Assembly (NCBI GenBank): GCA_020634335.1
Contig: JACKBY010000015.1
Location: 1 to 64,000, forward strand
From: Promineifilum sp.
Lineage (GTDB): Bacteria > Chloroflexota > Anaerolineae > Promineifilales > Promineifilaceae
Direction: 5' to 3'
DNA length: 64,000 nucleotides
Shown here: positions 34,051 to 42,553 of the stretch, piece by piece
Numbering within the stretch: position 1 is the first letter of the stretch
Layout: each line of letters opens with the position of its first letter
Notes under the pieces: generated by a model
The model's input: only the letters and a program-made list of their open reading frames with translations
Database searches by the model: none
Told to the model about the DNA's origin: nothing
Made by a program: the position numbers and the translations under genes

Positions 34051-34614
34051 ATGAAAGTATTGCTGAAAGAAGATGTCGACAATCTGGGCTACGCCGGCGA
34101 GGTTCACACCGTAGCCGACGGCTATGGCCGCAACTTTTTGTTGCCCAAGGGTATGGCTGTCAAGGCCAACCCCAACGCCCTGAAACAGGCCGATGCCTGG
34201 CGCAAACGCGCCGAAACGCACCGCGCCGAACTGCGGGCCGAATACGACGTATTGTCGGACAAGATCCGCGCCGTCGTGTTGAGCTTCACCGCTCGCGCCG
34301 GCGACAACGGCAAGCTCTTCGGCTCGATCACCACGCAACAGATCGCCGATAAGCTGAACGAGGAACTGGGCACGGAGATCGACCGCCGCAAGGTCGGCAC
34401 GGAAACACTGCGCCAGGTGGGCGAACACATGGTTCCCGTGCGCCTCAGCGCCGACCACCATCCCGAATTCCGCGTCATCGTCCTCCAGGAGGGTGCCCCG
34501 GCGGTGGCCGAGACGGCCGAAATGGTCGAGAGCGATGAAGCAGAGCCGGTTGTCGAGGCGGAAGAAGACTTCGAGTCCGAAGAGGCCGGGTTAGCGGCCG
34601 AGGCCGAGGCCTGA
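34051..34614 (+). CDS. rplI: Large-subunit ribosomal protein L9
   Basis: A 188-residue L9 protein. The start MKVLLKEDVDNLGYAGEVHT and the highly conserved DGYGRNFLLPKGMAVKA segment are diagnostic for the 23S rRNA-binding N-domain. A long helix leads to the C-domain (LFGSITTQQIADKLNEE, then ADHHPEFRVIVL). Unlike typical L9 of about 150 residues, it carries an extra acidic tail of about 35 residues rich in Glu and Ala. The start is ATG 34051, after GAGGAG. It lies 66 bases upstream of the RodZ-like gene on the same strand, likely one transcript. The rpsF, ssb and rpsR genes that often accompany rplI are absent. Confidence 0.95.
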   Translation: MKVLLKEDVDNLGYAGEVHTVADGYGRNFLLPKGMAVKANPNALKQADAWRKRAETHRAELRAEYDVLSDKIRAVVLSFTARAGDNGKLFGSITTQQIADKLNEELGTEIDRRKVGTETLRQVGEHMVPVRLSADHHPEFRVIVLQEGAPAVAETAEMVESDEAEPVVEAEEDFESEEAGLAAEAEA

Positions 34615-34680
34615 GTCGCGGCATCTGCCGCTGACCGGTGACGGCCGATCGGCCGCCCGGAAGGAACGATCGACGCCCGC

Positions 34681-35631
34681 ATGGACGAGATCGGCCACAT
34701 TTTGCGCGAAGCCCGCGAGAACAAGGGGCTGACGCTCGAAGACGTTCAGGCCAAAATCCGTATCAACACCCGTTACCTGGCGGCGTTGGAAAACGGACAA
34801 TATAGCGCGCTGCCCACGCCCGTTCACGCGCGTGGGTTTCTGCGCAACTATGCCCGCTTCCTGGGTTTGGACCCACAGCCCTTGCTCGACCGCTATCTGA
34901 CCGTGCAAGGGCAGAACGCCCAAATGGCCGGATCGCGCGCCGGCCAGGACATCTCCCTCGATAACCCGCTGGTTGAACGGCAGGATCAACCGTTTTTTGA
35001 TCCCGTCAATATGGAAGTCAACGGCAAGGGGTTCGATGCCGTCAGCAACGGCGGCAGCTCCGGGAGCATGTTGCAGATCGTCATCATTCTGGCGCTGGTC
35101 ATCGCCCTGGCTCTCATCGCCAATCGCTTCATCCCCATCTTGTTTGGCCGCGACGGCGGCGAGAACGTCGTGCAGGAGTTCACGTCGGCCGTCCAGGCAG
35201 CCGTGGCCGACGTGACAGGCGCCACGGCCACGCCAACGCTGCCCGCGGAAGCGACGGAGGAAGATGCCTCCGGCTCGACCGTTTTCGTCGACGGCACGGA
35301 ACAGCCCATCGTCGATACCAGCCGCAACAATCCCGGCGGTGGGGCCACCACGCCCACGCCCACGCGGCCGCCCCTGCCGGCCACGCTGGATGAAATCCTG
35401 CTCAAACTCGACATCCTGGAACGAACATGGGTCGAGGTGACCATCGACGGCAGCGTCGTCTACAGCGGTATCGCCAAGACCAACGATACCTACGAATGGA
35501 CGGCGCAAAATGAGGCCAAAATCGTGACGGGCAACGCTATCGGCGTGTTCGTGACGATCAACGACGTGGCCCTCGGCCGTCTGGGCGGGCGCGGCGAACG
35601 GCACGAAGAAACCTGGCGCACAACCCAGTAG
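34681..35631 (+). CDS. RodZ-like cell-shape protein (HTH_25, one TM, DUF4115-like)
   Basis: A 316-residue protein with RodZ order. Residues 1-75 are the HTH_25 domain (IGHILREARENKGLTLEDVQ, RYLAALENGQYSALPTPVHA, RGFLRNYARFLGLD), which in RodZ binds MreB. Residues about 130-150 form one membrane helix (MLQIVIILALVIALALIANR). A Thr/Pro-rich linker follows, then a beta-rich outside domain (WVEVTIDGSVVYSGIAKTND) like DUF4115. No MreB gene is in the window, so a cell-shape role is by family. It lies between rplI and rimO on the same strand. Confidence 0.87.
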   Translation: MDEIGHILREARENKGLTLEDVQAKIRINTRYLAALENGQYSALPTPVHARGFLRNYARFLGLDPQPLLDRYLTVQGQNAQMAGSRAGQDISLDNPLVERQDQPFFDPVNMEVNGKGFDAVSNGGSSGSMLQIVIILALVIALALIANRFIPILFGRDGGENVVQEFTSAVQAAVADVTGATATPTLPAEATEEDASGSTVFVDGTEQPIVDTSRNNPGGGATTPTPTRPPLPATLDEILLKLDILERTWVEVTIDGSVVYSGIAKTNDTYEWTAQNEAKIVTGNAIGVFVTINDVALGRLGGRGERHEETWRTTQ

Positions 35632-35671
35632 GGACAAGTCTAAAACCTGCCCTGCCAATTGTCACAATCTG

Positions 35672-35699
35672 GTAGGGCGGATTTGAAACCCGCCCCTAC
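35672..35699. repeat. GTAGGGCGG palindromic repeat
   Basis: GTAGGGCGGATTT (35672-35684) pairs imperfectly with GAAACCCGCCCCTAC (35685-35699). It lies between the RodZ-like gene and rimO. The GTAG...CTAC ends resemble the GTAGCGCCGG family found elsewhere in the window, but the core differs. Confidence 0.55.
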
Positions 35700-35713
35700 A
35701 GGTATGATCCTGG

Positions 35714-37114
35714 ATGAGTAAAGCCAAGCAAAAAAAACAGTTCTATCTCCTCAGTCTGGGGTGCAGCAAGAACACCGTCGACTCGACCAGCATGGCCGAC
35801 CTGCTGGGGCGCGCCGGGTTTGCCGCGACTGACGATCCCGACGATGCCGGCGTCCTGATCGTCAACACCTGTGGCTTCATCGAGAGCGCCCGCCAGGAAT
35901 CGATTGGCGCGCTGCGTGAATTGGCCGGGCTGAAAGGTCAAAACCAGTTGCTCATCGCCGCCGGCTGCATGGCCCAGCGTTACGGCAGCGAAGTCGTCGA
36001 GTGGGTGCCGGGTATCGACGGCGTCATCGGCACACGGCGCTGGATGGACATCGTGCCCTTCGTGCGCGAATTGCGCCGCCGCAAGCACCCGGAGCCGCTC
36101 TACCACCTGCCCGACGAGGCAGCGACCGTCGGCCGCGACGAGCGCAACGTGCTGCGGGCCACGGTTCAGGGCAGCAGCGCCTACCTCAAGATCGCCGACG
36201 GCTGCCGCCGGCCGTGCGCCTTCTGCGCCATCCCGCAGATCAAGGGTACCCACGTCAGCCGCCCACCTGCGGCCATCGTCGCCGAGGCCATCCGCCTGCA
36301 AGCCGCCGGCGTGCGCGAGCTGATCATCATCGCCCAGGACACGACCGACTACGGCCACGACCTGGGCCTCAAGAACGGCCTCTCCTATTTGCTGCGAGAG
36401 ATCGCCGCCGCCGCGCCCGACATCCCCTGGATTCGCCTCATGTACGCTTATCCCGGCTACGTCACCGACGAACTCATCGAAACGATGGCGACCACGCCGC
36501 AGGTGCTGCCCTACCTCGACATCCCCTTGCAGCACGGCCACCGCGAAACGCTGAAGCGCATGCGCCGCCCGGCCAACATCGAGTGGGTCTATGGAACCGT
36601 AGAAAAGCTGCGCGCCGCCATGCCCGACATCGCCATCCGGACGACCTTCATCGTCGGTTATCCCGGCGAGACCGACGAGGAGTTTGAGGGGCTGAAAACG
36701 TTCGTTCGCGACCTGCGCTTCGACCGCGTCGGCGCGTTCACCTATTCCTACGAAGCGTCCACGCCTTCGGCCACGGTCTCGTGGCAGGTCGAAGAGGCGG
36801 TGAAGCAGGCCCGGCAAGCGGAACTGATGGAGCTGCAACAAGCCATCTCGCTGTCGCGCAATCAGGCGCAGGTTGGCCGCGTCCTGCCCGTACTCATCGA
36901 GGGCCACGGCGATAATCTGAGCGTCGGCCGCACCTATCGCGATGCGCCGGAGATCGACGGCCTGGTGCTCGTGCCCGGCGAATTGCCGCTGGGCGAGCTG
37001 GTGCCGGTACGCATCGACGGAGCCATGACCTATGACCTGACCGGCCACCCCGTTTTTGATGGGGTCAATGCCGCTCCGGCCATCGTTTCTCTGAGCGATC
37101 TGACTTTCAGGTGA
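35714..37114 (+). CDS. rimO: Ribosomal protein S12 (Asp) methylthiotransferase
   Basis: A 466-residue radical-SAM enzyme that adds a methylthio group to an Asp of ribosomal protein S12. The N-terminal UPF0004 domain has its three cluster cysteines, Cys17 (LLSLGCSKNTVDS), Cys53 (VNTCGFIESA) and Cys85 (AAGCMAQRYG). The radical-SAM cluster is CRRPCAFC (Cys164, Cys168, Cys171). The C-terminal TRAM domain is present (VLIEGHGDNLSVGRTYRDAP). GCSKN and CGFIESA point to RimO rather than the tRNA enzyme MiaB. It is followed after seven bases by the thioredoxin-like gene, so the two are co-transcribed. Confidence 0.95.
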   Translation: MSKAKQKKQFYLLSLGCSKNTVDSTSMADLLGRAGFAATDDPDDAGVLIVNTCGFIESARQESIGALRELAGLKGQNQLLIAAGCMAQRYGSEVVEWVPGIDGVIGTRRWMDIVPFVRELRRRKHPEPLYHLPDEAATVGRDERNVLRATVQGSSAYLKIADGCRRPCAFCAIPQIKGTHVSRPPAAIVAEAIRLQAAGVRELIIIAQDTTDYGHDLGLKNGLSYLLREIAAAAPDIPWIRLMYAYPGYVTDELIETMATTPQVLPYLDIPLQHGHRETLKRMRRPANIEWVYGTVEKLRAAMPDIAIRTTFIVGYPGETDEEFEGLKTFVRDLRFDRVGAFTYSYEASTPSATVSWQVEEAVKQARQAELMELQQAISLSRNQAQVGRVLPVLIEGHGDNLSVGRTYRDAPEIDGLVLVPGELPLGELVPVRIDGAMTYDLTGHPVFDGVNAAPAIVSLSDLTFR

Positions 37115-37121
37115 TCGGATC

Positions 37122-37670
37122 ATGCGCGAACGTCTGGAGTGGATTACGCTGATCGGCCTGGTGGGTCTGCTGGGCGCGGGGTGGATCTACATCTCGCGCG
37201 AGACAAACGCCGGCGTCGGGCCGACGCCGCTCACGACTGCGCCCTACGTTGGCAACCTGGCCCCGGACTTCACCCTCCAAACCGTTGACGGCCAATCCAT
37301 CACGCTGAGCGACTACGTCGCCGGCGGCGGCACGCCCGTCGTTCTCAACTTCTGGGCCACGTGGTGCCCGCCCTGCCGGGTCGAGATGCCCTACTTCGAG
37401 AACGTCAATGGACTTTATGACGGGCAAGTGGCCGTCCTGGGGCTGAACCAGGCCGAATCGGCGGCCACCATCGCCGGATACGCCCGCGATCACAACCTGA
37501 CCTACCCCCTGCTGGTCGATCAGGACATGCGCGTCAATAATCTCTATGGCATTCTCAACCTCCCGACGACGATCTTTATCGACCGCAACGGCATCGTCCG
37601 CGAAGTGCTCATCGGAACGATCAATCAGGGGGTGCTGGTGGATCGAATCGAGGAGTTGATGGGAGAGTAG
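37122..37670 (+). CDS. Membrane-anchored TlpA/ResA-type thioredoxin
   Basis: A 182-residue protein with a short cytoplasmic N-terminus, one membrane helix (WITLIGLVGLLGAGWIYISR) and an outside thioredoxin-fold domain. The active site is WATWCPPCR (Cys82, Cys85), followed by the usual ResA/TlpA strand-helix and the cis-Pro in GILNLPTTIFIDRNGIV. It should reduce disulfides outside the membrane, for example in cytochrome maturation or cell-wall proteins. No cytochrome c assembly genes or CcdA are adjacent. It follows rimO by seven bases. Confidence 0.92.
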   Translation: MRERLEWITLIGLVGLLGAGWIYISRETNAGVGPTPLTTAPYVGNLAPDFTLQTVDGQSITLSDYVAGGGTPVVLNFWATWCPPCRVEMPYFENVNGLYDGQVAVLGLNQAESAATIAGYARDHNLTYPLLVDQDMRVNNLYGILNLPTTIFIDRNGIVREVLIGTINQGVLVDRIEELMGE

Positions 37671-37672
37671 GC

Positions 37673-37783
37673 ACTGGGTCAGTAAAACAGTAGGGCAGTA
37701 AATCAGAAAGACACTTAATGCCGGCCGTCCCACTACCTGACCCACTGATCCACCGACTTACTGACCTACTGGCTCACTGACCA
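37673..37783. repeat. Inverted 8-base-period repeat between tlpA-like and Lgt-like genes
   Basis: The right arm (37734-37783) is a chain of CTGA-NNNA units, such as ctgacccactgatccaccga and then cttactgacctactggctca. The left arm (37673-37706) is the same chain on the opposite strand (tcagtaaaacagtagggcag and taaatcag). The two could form a long imperfect hairpin that fills nearly the whole gap between the two genes. Confidence 0.75.
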
Positions 37784-37788
37784 CTACC

Positions 37789-38541
37789 ATGCTCCCCTAC
37801 CTCAACCTCGGCCCCATCGGCCTCCCCACGGCGCCACTGGTTTACCTGTTTGGCATGTGGCTGGCGCTCTACGCCGTTGACCGGGCGGCGCGGCGGCAAG
37901 GCCAAGAACCGGAGCCGCTTTATGCGCTGGCGTCGGCCGCTTTGCTGGCTGGTTTCGTCGGCGCGCGGCTGACGTTTGTTTTGGTACACTGGTCTTCCTT
38001 TGATGACAATCTGCTGGGCATCATCTGGCCGCTGACCAGCGGCTATAGCGCCGGCGGGGGAGTCCTCATTGGCGCGGCGACGGCGTTTTTCTATGGCCGC
38101 TGGCGTCGCCTCTCTCTTTGGCCCACACTTGACGTGTTGGTCCCCGGTTTGATCGTCTTTCTCATGGCCGTCAGCCTGGCCGACTTCCTCGGCGGCGCGG
38201 GCTACGGCTCGCTGACGTCCATGCCGTGGGGCATCAACCAGTTCGGCGTGCGACGTCACGCGGTGCAGCTGTATGAGATGGGGGCCGGGTTGGCGGCGCT
38301 GGGGGCCTGGTGGACGGCCACGTCGCCGCGCTATCGGGGAGCGAACGGGCGGCCGTTCCTGCTGGCCGTTGTCGTCTATTCGGCCGGGCGACTGTTCGTC
38401 GATGCGTTTAAAGAAACCACACCACTGACGACCAGTGGCATCCATGTGGTCCAGGTGGTTGCCCTGGTGCTTACTCTTCTGGGATTGGTCATGCTGGCGC
38501 GACCGGTTGAGGAAAGAGCAGCGAGTCAGACGGGCGAGTAG
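37789..38541 (+). CDS. Prolipoprotein diacylglyceryl transferase-like membrane protein, degenerate
   Basis: A 250-residue protein with about seven membrane helices in the Lgt order (NLGPIGLPTAPLVYLFGMWL, SAALLAGFVGARLTFVLVH, HAVQLYEM near the end, GRLFVDAFKETTPL). Lgt adds diacylglycerol to the Cys of lipoprotein precursors. Key positions differ here: the His-Gly-Gly motif is SAGGGVLIG, and the GRxGNFxNxE motif is replaced by LADFLGGAGYGSLTSMPWG. The enzyme reaction is therefore doubtful, and it may be a paralogue with another lipid substrate. The first gene context is the TlpA-like gene upstream, separated by the inverted repeat. Confidence 0.8.
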   Translation: MLPYLNLGPIGLPTAPLVYLFGMWLALYAVDRAARRQGQEPEPLYALASAALLAGFVGARLTFVLVHWSSFDDNLLGIIWPLTSGYSAGGGVLIGAATAFFYGRWRRLSLWPTLDVLVPGLIVFLMAVSLADFLGGAGYGSLTSMPWGINQFGVRRHAVQLYEMGAGLAALGAWWTATSPRYRGANGRPFLLAVVVYSAGRLFVDAFKETTPLTTSGIHVVQVVALVLTLLGLVMLARPVEERAASQTGE

Positions 38542-38642
38542 ACCCGCACCTCCTGGCGAATCCGCGGTCCCGGCTCATCTTTTGGCTCAATTCCATCGGA
38601 TTGAGGAACGCTTTTAGCAAGACCTCACACGAAGTGTCTTTA

Positions 38643-39116
38643 TCAATTTCCCAACAGGCACAACATCTGCCGAATCTCCCCCAGATGGTGCGCCGAGTGA
38701 ACGACGATGGCGAACGCGCCGCCGACGCGGTCGTCGCTGTCCCACGACTCAAAGCTCTCCATCGTCGCCCGAACGCGCGTGTAACTGTCGCGCAGCCCCC
38801 GCTTCAATCCCTCCCACTCCTCGGCCGTCACCGCGCCGACCTGCCAACTTGAATCCCAGTCGGCCTGTTCGGTGCGCGTCTCCAGCATGTACTCCTCCAG
38901 CACGTCGAGGTAGAAACGCACGTGGTTGACCTGCGCCGCCAGCGTGGCGCAGCGGTCGCTGGTGGCCCGCGAGGCCTGCTCGGCGGTGATGCCGTCCAGC
39001 GTCTCGAACAGCGACGTGCCCCGATCCAGGAAGATGCCGTGGACGCGCTCGAATGTCTCGGTCAGCAGGCCAAACAAGGTAAGAGTCAATCGTTCGACGG
39101 GAATTTGTTGGGTCAT
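38643..39116 (-). CDS. DinB-superfamily protein
   Basis: A 157-residue four-helix-bundle protein. The metal-binding histidines typical of DinB/YfiT proteins are seen at AAQVNHVRFYLDVLEEYML and at FAIVVHSAHHLGEIRQMLCL, with WDSSWQVGAVTAEEW between. Some members are thiol-dependent S-transferases (bacillithiol, mycothiol); others have no known role. I start at ATG 39116, behind GGGAGAA, and reject the frame extension 42 bases upstream. It stands divergent from the MerR-type gene, with the degenerate palindromic repeat in the gap. Confidence 0.82.
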   Translation of the reverse strand: MTQQIPVERLTLTLFGLLTETFERVHGIFLDRGTSLFETLDGITAEQASRATSDRCATLAAQVNHVRFYLDVLEEYMLETRTEQADWDSSWQVGAVTAEEWEGLKRGLRDSYTRVRATMESFESWDSDDRVGGAFAIVVHSAHHLGEIRQMLCLLGN

Positions 39117-39209
39117 TTCAATTCTCCCATTGCGGAAAGTCGGATACCTGAATCTCACCCATTATAACATGAGTAACATAAAACAAAACAGATGTTCTAT
39201 CGCTCGCAG

Positions 39210-39320
39210 GGTTTTTCTGTAATCGGCCGTTCTCTGCAGGGGCGCTTTCTTAGCCGGCTCCGCGACTCTGAACGGGGCGTCTTGCTTTTGGCGGCCGGAT
39301 AAGAATCCGGCACTTCATAG
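39210..39320. repeat. GTAGCGCCGG-family composite repeat, copy 2 (degenerate)
   Basis: This stretch aligns with the copy at 19381-19480: both have gggttttt-like sequence, gtaatcg, tctc, then cttTCTTAgCCGGCTc and, 55 bases on, GCCGGATAAGAATCCGGC. The outer GTAGCGC arm has decayed (gcaggggcgc) and so has its partner (acttcatagc). The right-hand hairpin CCGGAT-aaga-ATCCGG is intact. Confidence 0.75.
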
Positions 39321-39363
39321 CTAATCGGCTGACAAGTGAAATGACCTGCTATCGTTTATCCTC

Positions 39364-39394
39364 TTGACATTCACGTTACGTCATGGTTTATGAT
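39364..39394 (+). promoter_or_regulatory. MerR-type promoter with 19-base spacer
   Basis: TTGACA (39364-39369) and TATGAT (39389-39394) are separated by 19 bases, the over-long spacing that MerR-family activators correct by bending DNA. It lies just upstream of the MerR-family gene itself, so self-activation is expected. The spacer holds a loose dyad (CAT..ACG / CGT.ATG). Confidence 0.7.
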
Positions 39395-39413
39395 ACAGGT
39401 CAGTGAGGAACAG

Positions 39414-40157
39414 ATGGATTACACCGTGAAACAACTGGCTGACCTGGCCGACGTGACGCCGCGAACGCTGCATTACTACGACGAAATAGGACTGCTGCGG
39501 CCGTCATCTATTGGTGAAAACGGCTATCGGTATTATAACGACACCGCGGCGCTCAGATTGCAGCAAATCCTGTTCTATCGCGAGCTTGACCTGAGTCTGG
39601 ACGAGATCGGCGCGATACTGGCAAGTGCTGGGTTTGACGTGGAGGCCGCGCTACACCAGCACCGCCAGGCATTGCAGCAGCGGATCAGCCGTCTGAATCA
39701 CCTCATCGACACCATCGACAACACGATTCAACACCTCCGAGGAGAAAAAGAGATGAGCACACAAGAGTTGTTCCAGGGGTTCGACGACGAAACGCAAGCC
39801 CGATATGAGCAAGAAGCGGCCGAGTTATACGGCGCGGAAACGGTGCGGGAGTCGAGCCGGCGTTGGAAAAGCTACACGGCCGAGGACAAGGCCCGCATTA
39901 TGGCCGAAGGCGGCCAGACTTATCGCGACCTGGCTCACATGCTCGACCGCGACCCGGCCGACGCGGACGTCCAGGCAGCGATGGGCCGCTGGCACCAGCA
40001 CATACGCGCTTTCTATGAGCCTACGCCCGACATCCTGCGCGGGTTGGGTCACGCCTACGAAGAGCAACCGGAATTCGCCGCTTTCTATGAGGCCATTCAC
40101 CCCGACATGCCGGGGTTCCTGCGCCGGGCAATCGACCGCTACGTAGACATGCTGTGA
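39414..40157 (+). CDS. MerR-family regulator with TipAS antibiotic-binding domain
   Basis: A 247-residue TipA-like regulator. Residues 1-70 are the MerR winged helix (YTVKQLADLADVTPRTLHYY, DEIGLLRPSSIGENGYRYYN). A long coiled-coil dimerisation helix follows (LQQRISRLNHLIDTIDNTIQ). From about residue 120 it is a TipAS domain (FQGFDDETQARYEQEAAELY, RAFYEPTPDILRGLGHAYEE), which in TipA binds thiopeptides. I start at ATG 39414 after GAGGAAC. The promoter upstream has the 19-base spacer expected for autoregulation. Direct targets besides itself are unknown. Confidence 0.92.
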   Translation: MDYTVKQLADLADVTPRTLHYYDEIGLLRPSSIGENGYRYYNDTAALRLQQILFYRELDLSLDEIGAILASAGFDVEAALHQHRQALQQRISRLNHLIDTIDNTIQHLRGEKEMSTQELFQGFDDETQARYEQEAAELYGAETVRESSRRWKSYTAEDKARIMAEGGQTYRDLAHMLDRDPADADVQAAMGRWHQHIRAFYEPTPDILRGLGHAYEEQPEFAAFYEAIHPDMPGFLRRAIDRYVDML

Positions 40158-40268
40158 TCGCCGTGTCATTCAGCTATCAGTATTTTTTACCTATTTGCTA
40201 TAATCGCTTGCGGGTGCCATCCTCAGCACTCGCTTAACCGTAGATAACAGCGAAGGGTAAAACACACC

Positions 40269-40949
40269 ATGAGTTCCGTCATCGCACCACTGATCCCATT
40301 CATTCTCGGCAGCGCCATTGTCCCGCTACAGATTATCATCGTCATCCTGTTGCTGACCGGCAAGGACCGGGGACCGCTCAAGGCCATCTTGTTCGTCCTC
40401 GGCATGACGCTGGCCCGGTTGGTTCAGGGCGTGTTGTTCGGCCTCGCATTCACCGGCGGCAGCGGCGACCCGGCCGATGCCGCCGGCGGCGTGCCGTGGA
40501 TCAAGTCGACCGCCCTGATAATACTGAGCATCCTGTTACTGACTACTGCCTACAAGCAGTGGACCAAGGAACCGGATCCCGACGCGCCGCCACCCAAGTG
40601 GATGGCGATGTTCGACAACCTCTCGCTCATACGCGCTTTTCTCTATGGCGCGGGTCTGATCCTCATCGCCGCCAAGTTGTGGGTTTTCACCTTGAGCGCT
40701 CTCAGTGTCATCGGCGAAGCGCAATTAGGGCAGCCCGATAGTACGGTAGCGTTCTTGTGGTATATCCTGTTGGCTCAGTCGTTGCTGATCATCCCCATCC
40801 TCATCCGCCTCTTGCTCCCCGGCAAGGCGGGCCAATGGCTGGGCGCGTTCAGTGCCTGGCTGGAGAAACACAACCGCGTGATCGTGATAATCGTGTCGCT
40901 GATATTCGGTTTGCTGTTTCTCTATCAAGGGGTGATCGGCTTCTTCTAG
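40269..40949 (+). CDS. GAP-family (Sap-like) membrane protein
   Basis: A 226-residue protein with six predicted membrane helices: PLIPFILGSAIVPLQIIIVI, LKAILFVLGMTLARLVQGVL, STALIILSILLLTTAYKQWT, AFLYGAGLILIAAKLWVFTL, LWYILLAQSLLIIPILIRLL and VIVIIVSLIFGLLFLYQGVI. The layout matches GAP/Sap-type proteins related to the LysE exporter superfamily; Sap proteins of mycobacteria take part in export of peptidoglycolipids or sulfolipids. The cargo here is unknown. It overlaps the end of the convergent amidohydrolase by four bases. TATAAT near 40198 may be its -10 box. Confidence 0.8.
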   Translation: MSSVIAPLIPFILGSAIVPLQIIIVILLLTGKDRGPLKAILFVLGMTLARLVQGVLFGLAFTGGSGDPADAAGGVPWIKSTALIILSILLLTTAYKQWTKEPDPDAPPPKWMAMFDNLSLIRAFLYGAGLILIAAKLWVFTLSALSVIGEAQLGQPDSTVAFLWYILLAQSLLIIPILIRLLLPGKAGQWLGAFSAWLEKHNRVIVIIVSLIFGLLFLYQGVIGFF

Positions 40950-42553
40950 TCGGAGCGGCCCGGCCCATCCACCACCCGGCCCGGCGTCGCCCCGGTGTGC
41001 TCGCCGTCGCGCAGCACCGGCACGCCGTTGACCAGCACGTCGCGCACGCCGGTGGCATATTGATGCGGCCGGTCAAAGGTAGCATGATCCTGAATCGTGG
41101 CCGGGTCGAAGATCACCACATCCGCAAAATGGCCGGGCAACAGGCGGCCGCGCCGGTCAAGCTTCAGATTGTCGGCCGGCAGCCCCGACAACCGCCGCAC
41201 TGCTTCCTCCAATGAGATCAGCCCTTCGTCGCGTACGAATTTCCCCAGCAGCCGGGCAAAGCTCCCATAGGCCCGTGGGTGGGGATTCGAGCGCAGGAAG
41301 ATACCATCCGGAGCCAGCGAAGCCGAATCGGAGCAGAAGCTGACCCACGGCAGGCCGATCTCGCGCCGGACGTTCTCTTCCGACATGGTGAAGTAGACGC
41401 AGCCGACGCGGCTGTCGTCTTCGATCACCAGATCCATCGCCGTCTCCACCGGGTCGCCCCCGCGCAGAGCGGCGATCTCGGCCAGCGACTTGCCCGTCAG
41501 CGGCTTGAGCGCGTCGTTCTTGAAGCTGACGCACAGAACCTTGGACGCATCACCCGCCTCATGGTAGGAGTTCTCCCAGTCGGCGCTGGGCAGGGCGATT
41601 TCAGCCTTCAACCGCTCGCGCACGGCCGGATCGCGCAAGCGGGCGACCCACGCCTGATGGCCGCCTTCCTGCACCCAGCCGGGCATCATGGCGTCCAACC
41701 CGGTGGCGCTGGCGTGGTAGGTGTACATATCGGCCGTGACCGGCAACCCGGCCGCTCGCGCCGCCTCGACGCGGGCAATGGCCTTCTCCAGCTTGGGCCA
41801 ATTGCGCCGCCCCGACGCCTTCAGGTGGTAAATCTCGCCGCGAACGCTTGACTCGGCAACGATTTGCAAAAACTCCTCCAGCGCTTCGAGAAACGTCTCG
41901 CCCTCACTGCGCAGGTGGACGGCGAAGAGGCCGTCGTATTCGGCCGCGGCCGAGGCCAGGGCGATCAACTCGGCCGTGTCGGCATAGCTGTCAGGAGCGT
42001 AGATAAGCGCCGCCGACAGGCCGACCGCACCGTCGGCCATCGCCTGGCGCACGAGCGTTTGCATTTGCGCCAGTTCCCCGGCCGTCGGCCGCCGGTCGGC
42101 AAAGCCCAGCACGTTGGCCCGCACGCCGCCCGCGCCGATGAACGAGGCCACGTTGGGCGATACGCCGCGCCGTGTGAGAAACGCCAAATATTCACGCAAA
42201 GTCGTCCACTCGATGTCGTAGCGGATGTCGCCCTGGCGCTCTTTCATATAGACTTTCAGCTCGTCATTCAGCGGCCCCATCGAGAAACCCTCGCCCAGTA
42301 TTTCCAGCGTCACCCCCTGGCGAATGTCCGATTGCGAGCGGCCGTCGTGGATGAGCGACTCGTTGGCCCAGCACATCATGTTGATGAAGCCGGGCGACAC
42401 GGCCAGTCCGCCGGCGTTGATTTCCTGCCGGGCGCGGCCGGTGACGCGGCCAATGGCGGTGATGACATCGCCGTCGACAGCTAAATCGGCGGGAAACGGC
42501 GCGCGACCATTGCCGTCATAGATGAGTCCGTTGCGGATAAGAATGTCGTGCAT
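40946..42553 (-). CDS. N-acyl-D-amino-acid deacylase-like amidohydrolase
   Basis: A 535-residue member of the D-aminoacylase branch of the amidohydrolase superfamily. It has the small N-terminal beta domain (DILIRNGLIYDGNGRAPFPA), a TIM barrel and a C-terminal segment (LLPGHFADVVIFDPATIQDH) usual for the group. The first metal motif, normally HxH or HxD after GFID, reads SPGFINMMCWANESLIHDG and so lacks these residues; the carboxylated-Lys/Cys and His positions further on (FAVHLRSEGETFLEALEEFL, YHLKASGRRNW) are kept. This variant occurs in a subgroup and suggests a one-metal site. Start ATG 42553 with GGAG upstream. Confidence 0.85.
   Translation of the reverse strand: MHDILIRNGLIYDGNGRAPFPADLAVDGDVITAIGRVTGRARQEINAGGLAVSPGFINMMCWANESLIHDGRSQSDIRQGVTLEILGEGFSMGPLNDELKVYMKERQGDIRYDIEWTTLREYLAFLTRRGVSPNVASFIGAGGVRANVLGFADRRPTAGELAQMQTLVRQAMADGAVGLSAALIYAPDSYADTAELIALASAAAEYDGLFAVHLRSEGETFLEALEEFLQIVAESSVRGEIYHLKASGRRNWPKLEKAIARVEAARAAGLPVTADMYTYHASATGLDAMMPGWVQEGGHQAWVARLRDPAVRERLKAEIALPSADWENSYHEAGDASKVLCVSFKNDALKPLTGKSLAEIAALRGGDPVETAMDLVIEDDSRVGCVYFTMSEENVRREIGLPWVSFCSDSASLAPDGIFLRSNPHPRAYGSFARLLGKFVRDEGLISLEEAVRRLSGLPADNLKLDRRGRLLPGHFADVVIFDPATIQDHATFDRPHQYATGVRDVLVNGVPVLRDGEHTGATPGRVVDGPGRSD

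Noticed and set aside
35696..37123. 475-residue minus-strand frame over rimO
   Set aside because: rimO has all cluster cysteines on the plus strand; the antisense frame has no family.
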